A stretch of DNA of 64,000 nt from Doryteuthis pealeii. Taxonomy: Eukaryota; Mollusca; Cephalopoda; Myopsida; Loliginidae. The stretch spans positions 74,729,069 through 74,793,068 of the forward strand of contig CM042150.1 of the NCBI GenBank assembly GCA_023376005.1, read 5' to 3'. Shown here piece by piece: positions 10,346 to 22,240 of the stretch; the first letter of the stretch is position 1, and each line of letters begins with the position of its first letter. The notes beneath the pieces were generated by a model. That model was not told the origin of the DNA. It saw only the letters and a list, made by a program, of their open reading frames with translations, and did no database searches. Position numbers and translations under genes: made by a program.

Positions 10346-12896
10346 TCTACCAGAGTGCTCCAAACTGCCTGACTATCAAAATGCTGGACCCCCTGAAAAT
10401 GACAGAGATCGTCAGCTCTTAGAAAATGGTTTAGAGTTAAAAAAAAAAAAAGCGAAATGAATTAAATGAATACATTAGTATAGTAATAAAAGATCAGTGA
10501 TGCAATAATAGCTTGTCTACCATTTCACTACACTATTGTGGATGGCAGTGGTAGATAAAGGGTTAAGAAGATGGATATTATAATCCTGAGAAGCTATAGA
10601 ACCCTCTGTAGTTCTTAGTGATTCCAAGATCACTTTTTTTTAGGAATGGGGAGGAGGCTGCCTTTCATCTATTTTTCTGTTGTATTTTGTTCATACACTG
10701 TATTACATAATACAAGAACTATGTTATATTTCCTTGAAAAGAGTTATTAAAAAAAAATGATTGCAATGGAAGGTTGAAAATACAAATTATTATTGTAATC
10801 AAACATTTACAAATGGATCAATTTTCAGCATTAAATAATCCATAAGGCGTTGATATGCTGTTGAATTAACCAAACCAAACATACCAAAATATAATCCAAA
10901 GCAATTATTAACATTTGTACAGGTATAAGCATTGATTGTAACTCTTAAAAAAACAATAATGAAATTAATAGATCATGCACCAAAGAAACTTATGTAAATG
11001 TAAAACAATATTTAGTCTTATTTTCCAATGAAAGAATATGAAAGTATTTTTTTTTCAAATCTGAAATCTCTGGATTCTAATTATTCTTCATCCATAAGTT
11101 AAACCAATACCAACTTTTTTCTTTTTCCAAAATTATATTCTAAAATCATATTCTATAAAATCCAAGAAGTCTATGTTAGTTATGAACAACAAGCCTTGAA
11201 TATACTTCAATTATTTTCTATCAATTCCAGGCAATTCCTATTATTAGAAATCTCACTGCAACTCTTGCTGTTCTTTGTTACAAATAAAATTATTTTTTTT
11301 ATATTTTTACTTTAAAATGCTCTTCTGTTCCTGTTTCAGGTTTTCAGTTCTAACTGACTTTCTCAGTGAAAATAAATGAAAGAAAAAGAAATATTCATTT
11401 CTAAGGCACAAAGTTTGCACTGAATCACTTTGAAAAGCAGGTTTACTTTTATCTGCCTTTATTCAAAGGTAAATACATTTGCAAATTGATCATGAGAAGC
11501 TAAAACTGCATGGAAAACTATCTGGAGGCAAATCAAAATGGAACGTACAATTGATGATATCAAACTTCATTTCTGCATTGATACTGAAAAATGTTTGAGA
11601 TTTTGTTTTGCTTATTTTTCCATTTCCTGAACGAGTTACTGACATAAAGTGAATACATCAAGTCCAATTTTTAAAACAGACTTTTACTCAAGATTGATCA
11701 ATGAACTGAAGGAACATAATGACTTAGGCAGCCCATCTTAAACTAATTAACTTTTATTTTCAAATTTTATAGTTTGTGCAACATTTTAGTGTTCTTTTGT
11801 GTAATTTTGAGGAAACCATATCAGCACTTTTCCTTTACCTTTCCTCACAATGAGTACTTAAAAATATTTATCCACTTCCAGCCTTTTAGAGTCAGTAGAT
11901 AATTACATTTCTGAATATTAGGAAGTTTACAAGTACATAAATGGACTTGCAGCAACAATTATGTGAGGTAAAAATATTTCTTGGCCAGGAAACCCATTTA
12001 AGACTCAGTCATTAATTTTTATAAAAATATGAGATGACAACAGTCATCTATTTTAGCTTCGTGCAACATTGGTACATTGATTGATTTATGTGATATAAAT
12101 TCAAGATGGCCTAAAAGTATGCTGTGAGACTTAAGTTTATTGTCCAGTAATTATTCAAAATACTTTTTTATATTGAATAAGTTTATGGTGGACAGCATCT
12201 AGTGATTTTGACAAGCTTATCTTATAGAAGTATATCACAATTATTCCAATGACCCAATGTTATATGCACATGAATAGACAATGAACTTTACATATACTGA
12301 CAGAATATAGAATAGCAACTCCCTGAAGGACACTGCCAATTTTGATCTGGGTACAGTATGTACATATTAAGGGGTAGAATATATTCTGATAAAGATTTGT
12401 AAAAATATCTTGTGACATGGTAACACTTATATGAGTGCACTGTCAGTATATGTATGTGAGAGTATAGATCTGTATTAACACTTAAGGAGGTTGTACACTT
12501 TCTCAATATAGAGTCGAGTACTGTTGATACAATCCTTATTTTGAAATGTCTGCATGTATTGATGAGTATATGATCATTTATAATAATCCAACAATATTTT
12601 ATTTTCAATCTGTGTATATATATAGACCTGTAAATTCCACCCAACAAAATTTTCATTGGCTCATGTATCTTAAACTGCCTACTACAATTTTGATATCACT
12701 ATGAAATGGATTGTTCATAAAAATCTGAATTATTGCTTAGGAATTACATTGATGTCATCCACCCTGCACTTTGGGTTTTTTTACATCTTAGTCTTCACTC
12801 ACCATATTAAATTTGATTCTCATGTAGTGGATTTTATTACTCTATTCTAAATCTCTTATACCTGTTTTATCAATAAACACACTGGTTTAGTAATAC
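10346..12896. other. AT-rich sequence without supported genes
   Basis: A 122-codon open frame on the minus strand (12288-12656) shows no domain, is rich in I, Y and H like translated AT DNA, and has no splice or homology support. Near 10328-10570 a direct-repeat-like phrase about CCCTTTATCTACC recurs in inverse form (GTAGATAAAGGG), marking a diffuse inverted repeat. Nothing else is recognised. Confidence 0.45.
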
Positions 12897-12965
12897 CAAT
12901 TTCTTTAAGGGACTCAAACCCTTAACCATGTGGTTCAAATGGGTTACCACTAGACCACATGCCAT
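12897..12965 (-). repeat. tRNA-like segment (SINE head or tRNA pseudogene)
   Basis: On the minus strand GGCATGTGGTCTAGTGGTAA (A-box region) is followed after about 20 bases by GGGTTTGAGTCCC (B-box). The anticodon and acceptor arms do not pair well, so it is not a functional tRNA. There is no clear non-tRNA body. Confidence 0.55.
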
Positions 12966-13287
12966 AATCAAATTAATTTTTTTATAGTTACAATAACAAA
13001 CAACTGACAATGAAATAAACTTAAAGTAAATTAGGATAACATTGAATTGAAATGGTTAGAGAGTGGAATTTTTTTGGGGTGAAAAATTGCTGGGGTGGTA
13101 ATTTCAGGGAGAAATTTACATAGAAGTGTATATATAAGCTTTAGCATGCACCTTTATAGAATTCCTAGAATTCAGTCTGTTCTAAAAAGCATCTAATCCC
13201 AAAAATTCCAAATGTCTCCATTACATAAACAACATATTATTAGTACATTTACATAGAGATAGACTATCAGATATTATAATAAAATCA

Positions 13288-13354
13288 AAATTTACATTAA
13301 AAAATGAAACAAATTTACATTAAAATGAATCAAATTTACATTAAAAAATGAAAC
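13288..13354 (+). repeat. Short tandem repeat, 3 x 21-23 bp
   Basis: AAATTTACATTAAAAAATGAA recurs three times. The middle copy is two bases shorter. Confidence 0.85.
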
Positions 13355-13672
13355 AATTAACACACTACCTTTCCTAGACATTCTATGAATTCTGACTTAA
13401 AATTAAAAATCTACAGAAAACCCACAAATAGAAAGGATCCTATAAATTTCTATCACAAAAAAAAAAAAAAAAATCTAATAATCAACTATATTTGTCAAAG
13501 ATCTAAGGATTTGAAGCCCTGACCATATTCGAGGGGAAGAAATGTTCATTGAAAATTAATTCAAAACCCTACATTATTCTAATCATTTCATAGGCAAAGC
13601 TAAAAGTAAAGCATGTAAATGAAACAGAGCTAAAAAGAAAGAATACAAAAAACAAATATATAATATTTTCTA

Positions 13673-13826
13673 TATCAAGGTGAAAGGGCCCAGTTTGCTC
13701 TACTATTTTATCATAAAGAATTGATGGATTCATACCTTTCCCAAAAGCATTTATGTAAAACACAAAAGACCTCATCCAGGATTTGAACTTGACTTACCAA
13801 GTCCATTTCTTATAGCATTATGCAAT
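13673..13826 (-). mobile_element. tRNA-derived SINE, family 2, diverged
   Basis: Carries the family 2 landmarks in order: GGCCCAGT.TGC.CTACTATTT, GATTCATACCTTTCCCAA and CATCCAGGATTTGAACTTG (B-box complement), then a damaged A-box complement. The best copies are at 18985-19205 (-) and 58104-58320 (+). Confidence 0.75.
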
Positions 13827-14129
13827 TCCTATTTGTCACTTTACTTATCATTAAGTTTTGGGGAAAGTAATTGTTTTAATATCTTTTTATTTGTTCTTTT
13901 TTGGAGGGGAAACAAAAAAATAATCAAATGTAACAAGATTCAACAAATTTTATCAAATGTTTTTTTTATCACTGCTTATAATGATGAGTGTGTTCTACAT
14001 GAATAAATGTAACATTTGTTATGTCTCAATGGTTACATATTCTAACCTGTAAAAGAATATATGCATGCATGTACATATTTATGATGGTTTAAGCTAGCTT
14101 TAAAATCAGCAAACCAAATTCAGAGAGTG

Positions 14130-14345
14130 TGATCATTTAGAATGGATCTCTTTCATATGACAAACACTTGTCTTGCATTCCTGAGAGAGTGGGATAAATG
14201 TAATCCTTTGGAAAGATTGTATAATTCTAACTTGTAAGTTCTCTTGGAATACACATTGTACCTTATTGATGGCATTCATTAATACACATTCACTTAAAAT
14301 TCTGATTTTCAAATTTAAGCAAAAAACATATTAATATTTAGGTGA
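14130..14345 (-). repeat. Unclassified dispersed repeat F, copy 2
   Basis: Reverse complement of the repeat at 6170-6390, with interspersed mismatches over about 210 bp. Confidence 0.6.
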
Positions 14346-14732
14346 TATTTCCTGTTTTTATTTGTTTGATTTCATTCCTTAGAAAAAAATTCCTTGGAAA
14401 ATTAATAAAACAAACAAAAAAATTCCTTAGAAAATTAATGAAACAAAAAGATTTTTAAAATATGGAAATTGTCAGAGTTAAAAATTGTTGGAAGGTTGTG
14501 TTCTTTCCTTTGTTGTTACCATTTCAGAAGCATGGTGTTATTGGAATTAAGTTTAGTTCTGTCTTCAGATAAAGTAAAATAGATAAGGTAATAGATATTG
14601 ATTGATCTTAATGGCATGCCAACCTGCCTATGTCTAGATATTAGGGAGTCAAATTTATTGTATGTTTAAATTTATATTTTTTGTGTAGTCGTTTAAAAGT
14701 TAAAAAACTTTTAAAAACAAATCTAGTTGACC

Positions 14733-14800
14733 CATAAATGGGACCTTAACAGGTACTACCACTCCAGGTCAGTGGACATGGAAGTAATGGCAATGAAAGG
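14733..14800 (+). repeat. Fragment of the ~450-bp dispersed repeat C
   Basis: CCATAAATGGGACC, AACAGGTACTACCACTC, GTGGAC and AGTAATGGCAATGAA match the start of the copy at 21772-22240. The fragment ends after about 70 bp. Confidence 0.65.
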
Positions 14801-16015
14801 GCATACAGGAAGATAGATTAATAATCCTGAAAAACTGCAATGGAACTAAAACTGATAAAATTAGAAGACAGATCATAAAAATATTCAAACAAATAGGATT
14901 CGATATATTTATAAAATATGAAACAAAAAATGAATTATATTAAATGATTATAAATTAATGTACATTTAATTAGATTTATACATGATTGCATTTAATTTTT
15001 GTAAAACTTTTTATAGATAACTTATTTATTTCAAATATTTATCCATTTTATATAAAAAATAAAGAAAAATCACCTATAAAAAAGTTTTTTTTTTTTTTTT
15101 TAAATAAAAACAATTAACAACAAACATGAATCCTATTACATATCTATACATCATATAAATATCATAAACTTTTCAGTTATTAAAAAATTATCTATAAACA
15201 GTTTTAAAAAATGAGAAAAACTGGAGTTATATTGTAACCCTAACCTTGCTAAAACAATGTCTAGGCAAAAATATCCTATAACTATAACTATAAGGATGTT
15301 TGATGGCAAAACTTTTGTGTTCTAAAAATATATAAATATCTGTGGCCTAAACATCTAGTTACCAACACCAGTGTATACACCCTTGAGTATTTGTTTGGTC
15401 TGAAATTGTTTTACTTTGTCTTGGTAAACTGTGACTGAGACCAAGAACTGTAGACAGAACCTAAGATATCATAATCCATATTCATAATAAGGTGCTGTAA
15501 GCATTCTTACATATTTCCATATTACTCAATCATTTGAGTCAGTTGATACCATAAAGCTTTCTTCTTTATTTCACTCTAAGTATTACTGCTCCAAACTTTG
15601 ACAAGAAAGACAGCCAGCTTAACTGACATTGTTTATATCTGTTCAAAGAAAGATGTGAGTAAAGAAAAAAAAAAGTGTTTTTCTTTTTACTATCACTCAT
15701 ATTATAAATATACTTTAGCGTTGTAAACCTTATCAAAAAATCAATCATCCAAATTCATAATGAATTTAAATGATGAAAATGCTTCTGTAATAGTCATTTA
15801 ATAAACTTTGCTTACTTTGGCAAAAGGTGAGAAGTAGAGGGCACCTAGTCACTAATGAACTTACAATTGTCTGCTATCCAAATTCACTGTAGCAGGTTAT
15901 CTAAGCTTGGTGTGTTTTTTTTAAAGCTTCACTGTTCTTAAGAAAAAATTATCTTATGTATCCACCAACTTTTGAGTTCTTGTCTAATTTATATCCTTAT
16001 GGTACCAGGTTGCAT

Positions 16016-16197
16016 ATATATTATATTTTTGCTTGAAGGCAATTACAATGCATGTATCGCATAAAATTCAATACTTTTTTATAGAAAATGAATCCTTTGC
16101 TGGGATTACACTTGTCAAGTCATTTTCTATAAAAAAAAGTATTGAATTTTATGCGATACATGCATTGTAATTGCCTTCAAGCAAAAATATAATATAT
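16016..16197. repeat. Near-perfect 76-bp inverted repeat with 28-bp loop
   Basis: Bases 16016-16091 and 16120-16197 are reverse complements. They differ only in the length of one T/A homopolymer (six T against eight A). The 59 outer bases are identical. The 28-bp spacer is unique. Transcribed RNA would form a stem far longer than a normal pre-miRNA. It may be a very young palindromic insertion, a hairpin RNA source, a template-switch product or an assembly artefact. It lies about 460 bp upstream of the exon candidate at 16658. Confidence 0.92.
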
Positions 16198-16657
16198 ACT
16201 TTATTCAACAATGCTTCTAAAAAATTAACATCCAAAATATTTCATATACATTGCCAGGAAGATGGCTACCAAAAATTATTGTTCTGGACTAGCAATGAAA
16301 CTTTCAAAGTCAAAAGAGGATAATTTATAATAAATTTTAACAAATTTTATTAGATTTGAACAATTCACCCTTATAAAAGATGTGCATTTTTATAATAAAC
16401 CATTTTAATTTTATATCCATGAAAATAAGTTTTTAAACACTAAAATAGAATACTTTGACTAAAAGAAGAATTCCTTCTTTTGTTGACATAATTTCTTTTT
16501 TTTTTGGTGATTCATTGTTTAGCTTAAAGTTTACAAGAAGAATTCTTTTTTAAGTAAATACTCTGGTTGGAGAGTAACAGAGATGAAATTCTGGAGGATG
16601 ACAAATGCAAGGAATGAGTTTTTTTTAAAATATTTTTTTCATTGTTCTCTTCTTCAG

Positions 16658-16694
16658 AATGCAATGCTTTTAGGTGCAGGCGGGCACTCATATG
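16658..16694 (+). CDS. Candidate 37-nt internal exon of an unknown gene
   Basis: A strong acceptor (TTTTTTCATTGTTCTCTTCTTCAG, a long pyrimidine tract ending in CAG at 16657) is followed after 37 bases by a consensus donor, TATG/GTAAGTAA (GT at 16695). One frame is open with 12 complete codons reading NAMLLGAGGHSY plus one base; one other frame has a stop. GC content is well above the flanks. No neighbouring exon is visible, so host introns would exceed several kilobases, which is usual in cephalopods. The peptide is too short for me to recognise a family. A chance splice-site pair is the alternative. Confidence 0.4.
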
Positions 16695-17361
16695 GTAAGT
16701 AATTTAGCGGAAGAAACAAGCTTTTTAAATACTCTTAGGACAGGCTTCTGGGGAATGATGTTTGGAAATATGATTTCTTATATTAGATTGGTTCAAAAAT
16801 GTCTAGGTGACATTTTATTTATTCATCTATTTATTTATTTCTGGTGAATTCAATTTGTTTACTTGGAGCCTAAGGTTTATTGAGCTGTGATAAAATTTAT
16901 GTTACTTTGTTGTAATGTGCTGTTGTACACATGGAAGGCATTTAGGCCTTTCATGATAAATAGGTATAGCAAAATAATTGTCAGTTTCCACATTTTATGA
17001 GTGACCTTGAAGAAGAGAAAACTTGCCTCAAATACAAAATGATTTGATTAAGTAACTTCGTTTTCATTCTTGATGGACAGAGAATGTTTTCTATCTTGGC
17101 AAAATTATGAGTATTTCAGTTAATTTCTACAATTTTAGATTGATTTCAGATTGATTTACACACATTTAGTAAGTAAAAGAAAATCATATATGAACATAAT
17201 AAAATACTTTAACTTTGATCTCTATTTTGTCAATCTTTTCAACTTAAAATTTTTTAGAAAACTTTTTATTGTAACTCACTCAGGTTATTACTTCATTAAC
17301 AGCAAAGAGCAATGTGTATCAGAATCAATAATAATATGGAAAGGTTTATAGGTGTTACCTA

Positions 17362-17830
17362 TTGCTCTTGTAGGTTAGATGGTAAAGCAGCTGATACTGA
17401 TAACCAGGCTTAAAGCTGAAATAAAAGGAGATGAGAGCTTATCATTTCTGTTACTTGCTGATATAGAAATAATAACAGTGAGTTGTAATTAAAAAAATGT
17501 CAAAAATTAAAAAGATTAAAGAAAATACTGGTTAAAATAAGTCATATTTGACAATTCTTCATTTATAAAATGAAAATAAAATAAGCTACAAATATGTTAA
17601 AACAATAACAAAATGGTACCAACAGAGCAGAATCAAAGTATAGGATGAATTGTAGGTGTGATTTTTATCAATATCAATTGCTCTTGTAGCTTGTGTGATA
17701 AAACAGTTGGTAGAGATATTCAAGTTTGGCCAAAGAAAATGTGAATTTGTGTCTTCTTGAAAGGTTTATCCTTTATTACTGTCTCTGATATAATAGAAAT
17801 AATCACCTGGGGTAGTTATAATAAAAAGAA
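17362..17830 (+). repeat. Two direct copies of a tRNA-like SINE (family 3)
   Basis: TTGCTCTTGTAG begins both units, near 17366 and 17680. It is followed by GGTTAGATGGTAAAGCAG in copy 1 and CTTGTGTGATAAAACAG in copy 2, an A-box-like segment. A shared body then follows with TT.CTGTTACTTGCTGATATAGAAATAAT in copy 1 and ATTACTGTCTCTGATATAATAGAAATAAT in copy 2. B-boxes are eroded. Separation is about 315 bp. Confidence 0.55.
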
Positions 17831-17845
17831 ACTAAAATTAAATAA

Positions 17846-18070
17846 ATACTCATCATCATGTCACACTGAGAGTATGGATACCTATGACTCTCTCACCACC
17901 CATCCCTATAGGTCATTGCCCCTGGTAGGTCTTCCATATAGCATTCAGAATCAACAAAGAGCATTTAAGTTTTTGCTGATTGGCCAACACTGGTATGTTA
18001 ATGTGTAGGTATCCACAGAAGAACAGTAGTGTTCATCTTACTTGGATGGTTTGTGTGATAAGAAGCGAGT
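17846..18070 (+). repeat. Dispersed repeat D, copy 1
   Basis: Shares ACCACCCATCCCTAT, GGTAGGTCTTCCATATAGCATTCAG, TTTTTGCTG.TTGGCCAAC and CATCTTACTTGGATGGTTTGTGTGATA with 57146-57487 (+), and with 48940-49085 in inverse orientation. It has no evident coding role. Confidence 0.65.
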
Positions 18071-18281
18071 AATTGGCATCTAAAAAAATTGATAAAATAC
18101 ATTGTAAAAATGTCTATATTTTCAAATAATCTTATAAAAATACTTAAAAACTGTACTGAAAGATTCGTTTTCTATGAATCCTAGACATAAAATTATTTCA
18201 TACTAATTCGCATATAGATTAAAACTATGACAAAATGAAAGAAAAATAAGATGAGAAAAGCAATTTAGCTTTTATATATTT

Positions 18282-18323
18282 ATCATTACATTTCACCCTA
18301 TATGATCTTCATCAGATAATGAT
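18282..18323 (-). ncRNA. Hammerhead-like motif lacking stem III
   Basis: On the minus strand ATCATTAT pairs with GTAATGAT to form stem I (8 bp with one wobble). It encloses CTGATGA (complement at 18309-18315), an imperfect stem II region and GAAAT. There is no room for stem III or a proper U-H site. The result is a relic or a chance match. Confidence 0.25.
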
Positions 18324-18984
18324 TTGGAAACGCTTAAATTTTAGGAAAAAAATATTTGAGAATGTTAAAATGAAGTTGTCATAGATATGATCAGTGATCC
18401 TAATTACATTACCATGATAACTTCATACAGTTTTAACATTCCACAATATATTTTTCTAAATTCAAAAAGTTCTCCAAGTCATTATTTGATGATGCTTATA
18501 CAGGGCAAAGTATCATAAAAGATATATAAACACTCCACCAAATTTGTTTTTACTTCTTATTTTTTCATTCATAGTAATTTGTGTCTAAGTAGATCAAAGG
18601 AACTATTTACAAAAGCTAAAAGAAGAAAATATCATGGCTTTCAGCTTAGGAAGTTCATTGCTTATTAGTGCTGGTAAAATGCTATCTGCATCAAAATATA
18701 CTGGTAAATTGTCTAACCTGCTTATATCAAGCTAATCCATTTGTACTGACAATACCATTTCCATTTCCTCAAAAGAAATAAGGAACCCTGTACAAGATAT
18801 CAAAGTGCCAGAGGATATATACAGACTACCTTCAGCACTATCTTGACATATACAAATGAATTGCAGTGGCACAGCAGCTGCACAAATTGAAGTATTTTGT
18901 TATTGCACTATCCACTAATTGTCTAATCATCTTATAAAAGAGATTAGGGCTGAGCCTATTCTACTTGTGACCAACACAAGTGGA

Positions 18985-19205
18985 TTTAACAGGTTTCAGA
19001 GTTTTCCTTCTCCTAGACTGGTTGCCTAACCAAGGTTAAAGAGCCCAGTCTGCCCTACTATTTACCCATAGCTGGAAAGAGAATAGTTGGATTCATACCT
19101 TTCCCAAGAGTATTAGCACTATGTGAACTATAACTTTGTCCAGGATTTGAACTCAGGTCGACAAATCCATTTCCTATGACTCTAACCATTACACTACGCA
19201 CTTCC
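18985..19205 (-). mobile_element. tRNA-derived SINE, family 2, well preserved
   Basis: The minus strand starts GTGCGTAGTGTAATGGTTAGA (A-box), then GAGTTCAAATCCTGG (B-box). A body with CTTGGGAAAGGTATGAATCC, AGTAGGGCAGACTGGGCTCTTTAACC and AACCAGTCTAGGAGAAGGAAAA follows. It is the reference copy for the others in this window. Confidence 0.88.
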
Positions 19206-19261
19206 AACTCGTGTAATCAATGATCACCTTGTTCAATTATTTTACCTATAGCTGGAGATAG

Positions 19262-19700
19262 ATGAGATAAAGCCCTGTTGGCTGGGGCTTTAGAACACAC
19301 TGACTGCACCCCCACCCAATAGAGCCACCTGTTGGCTGTGGGTGGCGACCTGTGATGCTTAAGGAAGGAATCCTAGTGCATGAGCAGTCCATGATATGCA
19401 ACACTCCACTTAAGACCCTTTACTTAGGCTAGATGGGCAGTCGGCTGGTCACTTCAAGCCCTAACACCTATATGATTGTCCCAACCCTATTGCTCTTATG
19501 GCAAGCCCAAACCCTTTTTTATCATATATGTGCTAGAAGACGGTGGCTGAGGGTTTTCATGTCCTGAGAATGACTATTTGAGGATGAGGTTCCAGTTCTG
19601 GAGGCCTGGAGAATGTGGAGCACCCATTTATTACCATTACTCCCTGGTCCACTTTAACCCAGAGTGGTAGTACCTGTTAGGGTCCCATCCATGGGTTAAA
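19262..19700 (-). repeat. ~450-bp dispersed repeat C, long copy
   Basis: Reverse-complement match to 21772-22240 over nearly its full length. Shared landmarks are GGGTCCCATCCATGGGTT, ACTCCCTGGTCCACT, GGAGGCCTGGAGAATGTGGAG, CATATATGTGCTAGAA and ACTTAGGCTAGATGGGCAGTC. It is GC-rich against its flanks. There is no long ORF, no terminal inverted repeat and no tRNA head, so the class is unknown. Confidence 0.75.
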
Positions 19701-20474
19701 CAGAAAAATGTGTTTATAAAAAAAAACATTGAGTATCCATTAAGTATGAATTTATTTTAAAACTTTATCGGCATTAGATGACCCACTGAGGTTTATATGC
19801 CATAAAACAAATAGAAAGATGAATTCATGTCTCTTCCAAATGGATAATTGAATGCAAAGAGCTGAGGCCAAAATTAGAACTCAGTTTAATATTGCCATTT
19901 TCCAATAAGATTTGTACCTTCAAAATATAAATCTTTCTTTTATCATTGATTTTAATGTAGACTAACTGTATTTACATTTACAGTGTAAAAACATAATTAT
20001 CATAAATTACTTTATTCAGGAATAAGGATGCAAAATTTTGGATTTTCAAATGATTTGACTAAGAATGTTGTCAAGTGAATTCGTTATGTCTGACTCACAA
20101 GCAGACATATTCCAAACAATTATGAATAAAGGAAAATAGTATGGCTTGAAGAGATCGGTAGAACAAAATGGAATTTTATCTAAAAAAAAAAAAAAAAAAA
20201 ATAATAAAAAAAAAAAACCCAAACATGCTAAATGAAGAATAAAACTATGTAACATACATCCTGTTAGACACTGTAAGGAAAACGAATGATATTGGAGAAA
20301 AAAAAAAGTATTTTATTATGTCTTCATAGCACGTTTCTCTGGCATCTGTAAATTTATCCCTGCCTATTTAAACAGGGCACCTGCTGTTTTCCATTAGGGG
20401 TCACATGCCTGGCAGATTATTAGGAAATAGGAAAATTATCTTCAAAACATGATTTTCTTGCATGTAAATACCTA

Positions 20475-20730
20475 TAGTCATGCACATAATTATTGGTACA
20501 CCCTCTTCAAAAATTATTCTTTTCTAAATTTCTTATAATCTAGATGAATAATCTTTGGTTAATCTATGCATAAGTGTTTAAGGAATCGAAGACAACAATA
20601 AAGTCTACAAATCAATTTATTGATAACAATTAAAATAGAAAAACTAAATAATTGGACAATTAAGAATTATTGTCACTTTTACAATATTCAATAATTAATG
20701 ATTAACAGAGATTCATTCTTCAATCACATA
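20475..20730 (+). mobile_element. Possible end of a Tc1/mariner-like element
   Basis: After a TA, TAGTCATGCACATAATTAT followed by TGGTACACCCT has the form of a Tc1-type terminal repeat. The following AT-rich segment has no transposase and no matching right end was found, so this is a fragment at best. Confidence 0.35.
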
Positions 20731-20766
20731 TTCTTCTAAATGATTTAAATTAGAGGGTCTTTTTTT

Positions 20767-21020
20767 GGTTTAGCTCAGTCAGTAGAACATTCACCATGGA
20801 ATTGCAAGGTTCCATGTTCAATACTGATTGCTGCCAACTCAGCATATGAGTGGTACAGTTAGAGTAATTTGATCTGTGTGGTAAAGAATCAGAGAGTTGA
20901 AGGTAGGTGTGGCACTCCACCTCAGCAAAACAATCTCCTTGGTCTAGCGCTAGTAGTAAGGGAATAGACTCCCTCACTGTTTGACTGATACTGATGATAG
21001 GCCACTCCACAGACTTTATT
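20767..21020 (+). mobile_element. tRNA-derived SINE, family 1, diverged
   Basis: Head GGTTTAGCTCAGTCAGTAGAA (A-box at 20771) and AAGGTTCCATGTTCAATACT (B-box) precede the family body: CCAACTCAGCATATGAGTGG, GGTGTGGCACTCCACCTCAG, CTCCTTGGTCTAGCGCTA and GGGAATAGACTCCCTC. The tail is degenerate. The minus-strand open frame across it is a by-product. Confidence 0.85.
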
Positions 21021-21149
21021 AAGCATTCACTCTTTTCTTTAGATCCTATTGGATTGTTTGGAAATATGTGTATTTACCAACCCCTCCACATGAGCAGGAT
21101 GCAGCCCAAGGTCATTTGAGTTGAGTTTAACAGATTTGAATTTAGTGTT

Positions 21150-21331
21150 TGTTTCTCCTTGCCTGATTGCTGTATTAAGTTTAAAGAGTCCAGTGTGTCA
21201 TGTTGGAGGGAGAATAATTGGATTCATACCTTTCCCAAGGGTATTAGTGCTATGTGAAATGCAAACAGTCTTGTCTAGGATTTGAGCTCCATTCACCATG
21301 TCCTATGACAGTAACCATTACACCACCAATA
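21150..21331 (-). mobile_element. tRNA-derived SINE, family 2
   Basis: Carries AAAGAGTCCAGT, GAGGGAGAATAATTGGATTCATACC, TTTCCCAAGGGTATTAGTGC and a tRNA-like head complement TAACCATTACACCACC. Confidence 0.8.
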
Positions 21332-21771
21332 CCTCTGCTTGGATATATGGAAGATATTAAGTTGAATCTCCAGTCACTAAGGACCAATATTAGCATTAGT
21401 ATATTCATGATATTCTAATATATAATAAACAGAAGAAAAAACAAAATAAGTTCATTTATATGTACAAAAACATTGAAAAACTACACAAATGTGTCTCAAC
21501 AGCTTTAAATGTGCATGTATCGATCAAGCCCGTTCATCTCACAACTCAAGAAGGACAGCACACAAGTGAATTTATTCTTGAATTCTTACCAAAATCATAA
21601 AAACTTAGCTACTTCATAAGCCCTCTGAATCACCATAAAGTTTGTTTTGTTTTATGGCATATCAACCATGATGGGTCATTTAATGTTGGCAAAGTTTTGA
21701 AAGATTCATAGCGATAGTTTGGAAGAAAATCTTTTAAACTAAATTTTTTTTTGTAAAGAAATTTTCTATTT

Positions 21772-22240
21772 AGACCTTAGATGGGACCCTAACTGGTACT
21801 ATCACTCTGGGTCCGAGTGGACCAGGGAGCAATGGTGATGAAGGGGTGCTCTATATTCCCCAGACCTCCAGAACTGGAACCTCACCATCAGATGAGTTTA
21901 ATGTCATTCTCAGGACATGAAAACCCTCAACCACTGATTTCTAGCACATATATGATAAAAAGGCAATAGAGTTGGGGCAATCATATAAGTGCTAGTGCTT
22001 GATGTGACTAGCCAATTGATCAGAGGGAGCCTCTGACTACCTATCTAGCCTAAGTAAGGGTCTAAGTGGAGTGTTGCATGTCATGGACTACTCATCCACC
22101 AGGAATCCATCTTAAGCATCATGGGTCACCACTGACAGCCAACAGGTCGCCCCATTGGGGGGGGGTCTTACCCCTCTGCAGAGGTGCAGTCAGTGTTCTA
22201 AAGCCCCAGCCGACAGAGCTGACCGCCATAAGGAAAAAGA
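21772..22240 (+). repeat. ~450-bp dispersed repeat C, long copy
   Basis: Begins near TTAGATGGGACCCTAACTGG and ends near AGCCGACAGAGCTGACCGCC. It matches 19262-19700 inverted and the partial copies at 14733, 51495 and 55300. A run of nine G interrupts it near 22157. The two overlapping short ORFs here have no support as genes. Confidence 0.75.

Noticed and set aside
12288..12656. 122-codon minus-strand open frame
   Set aside because: AT-driven composition, no domain, no splice or promoter context and no homology that I recognise.
12897..12965. Functional tRNA gene
   Set aside because: A- and B-boxes are present, but the acceptor and anticodon stems do not pair. It is kept only as a tRNA-like repeat.
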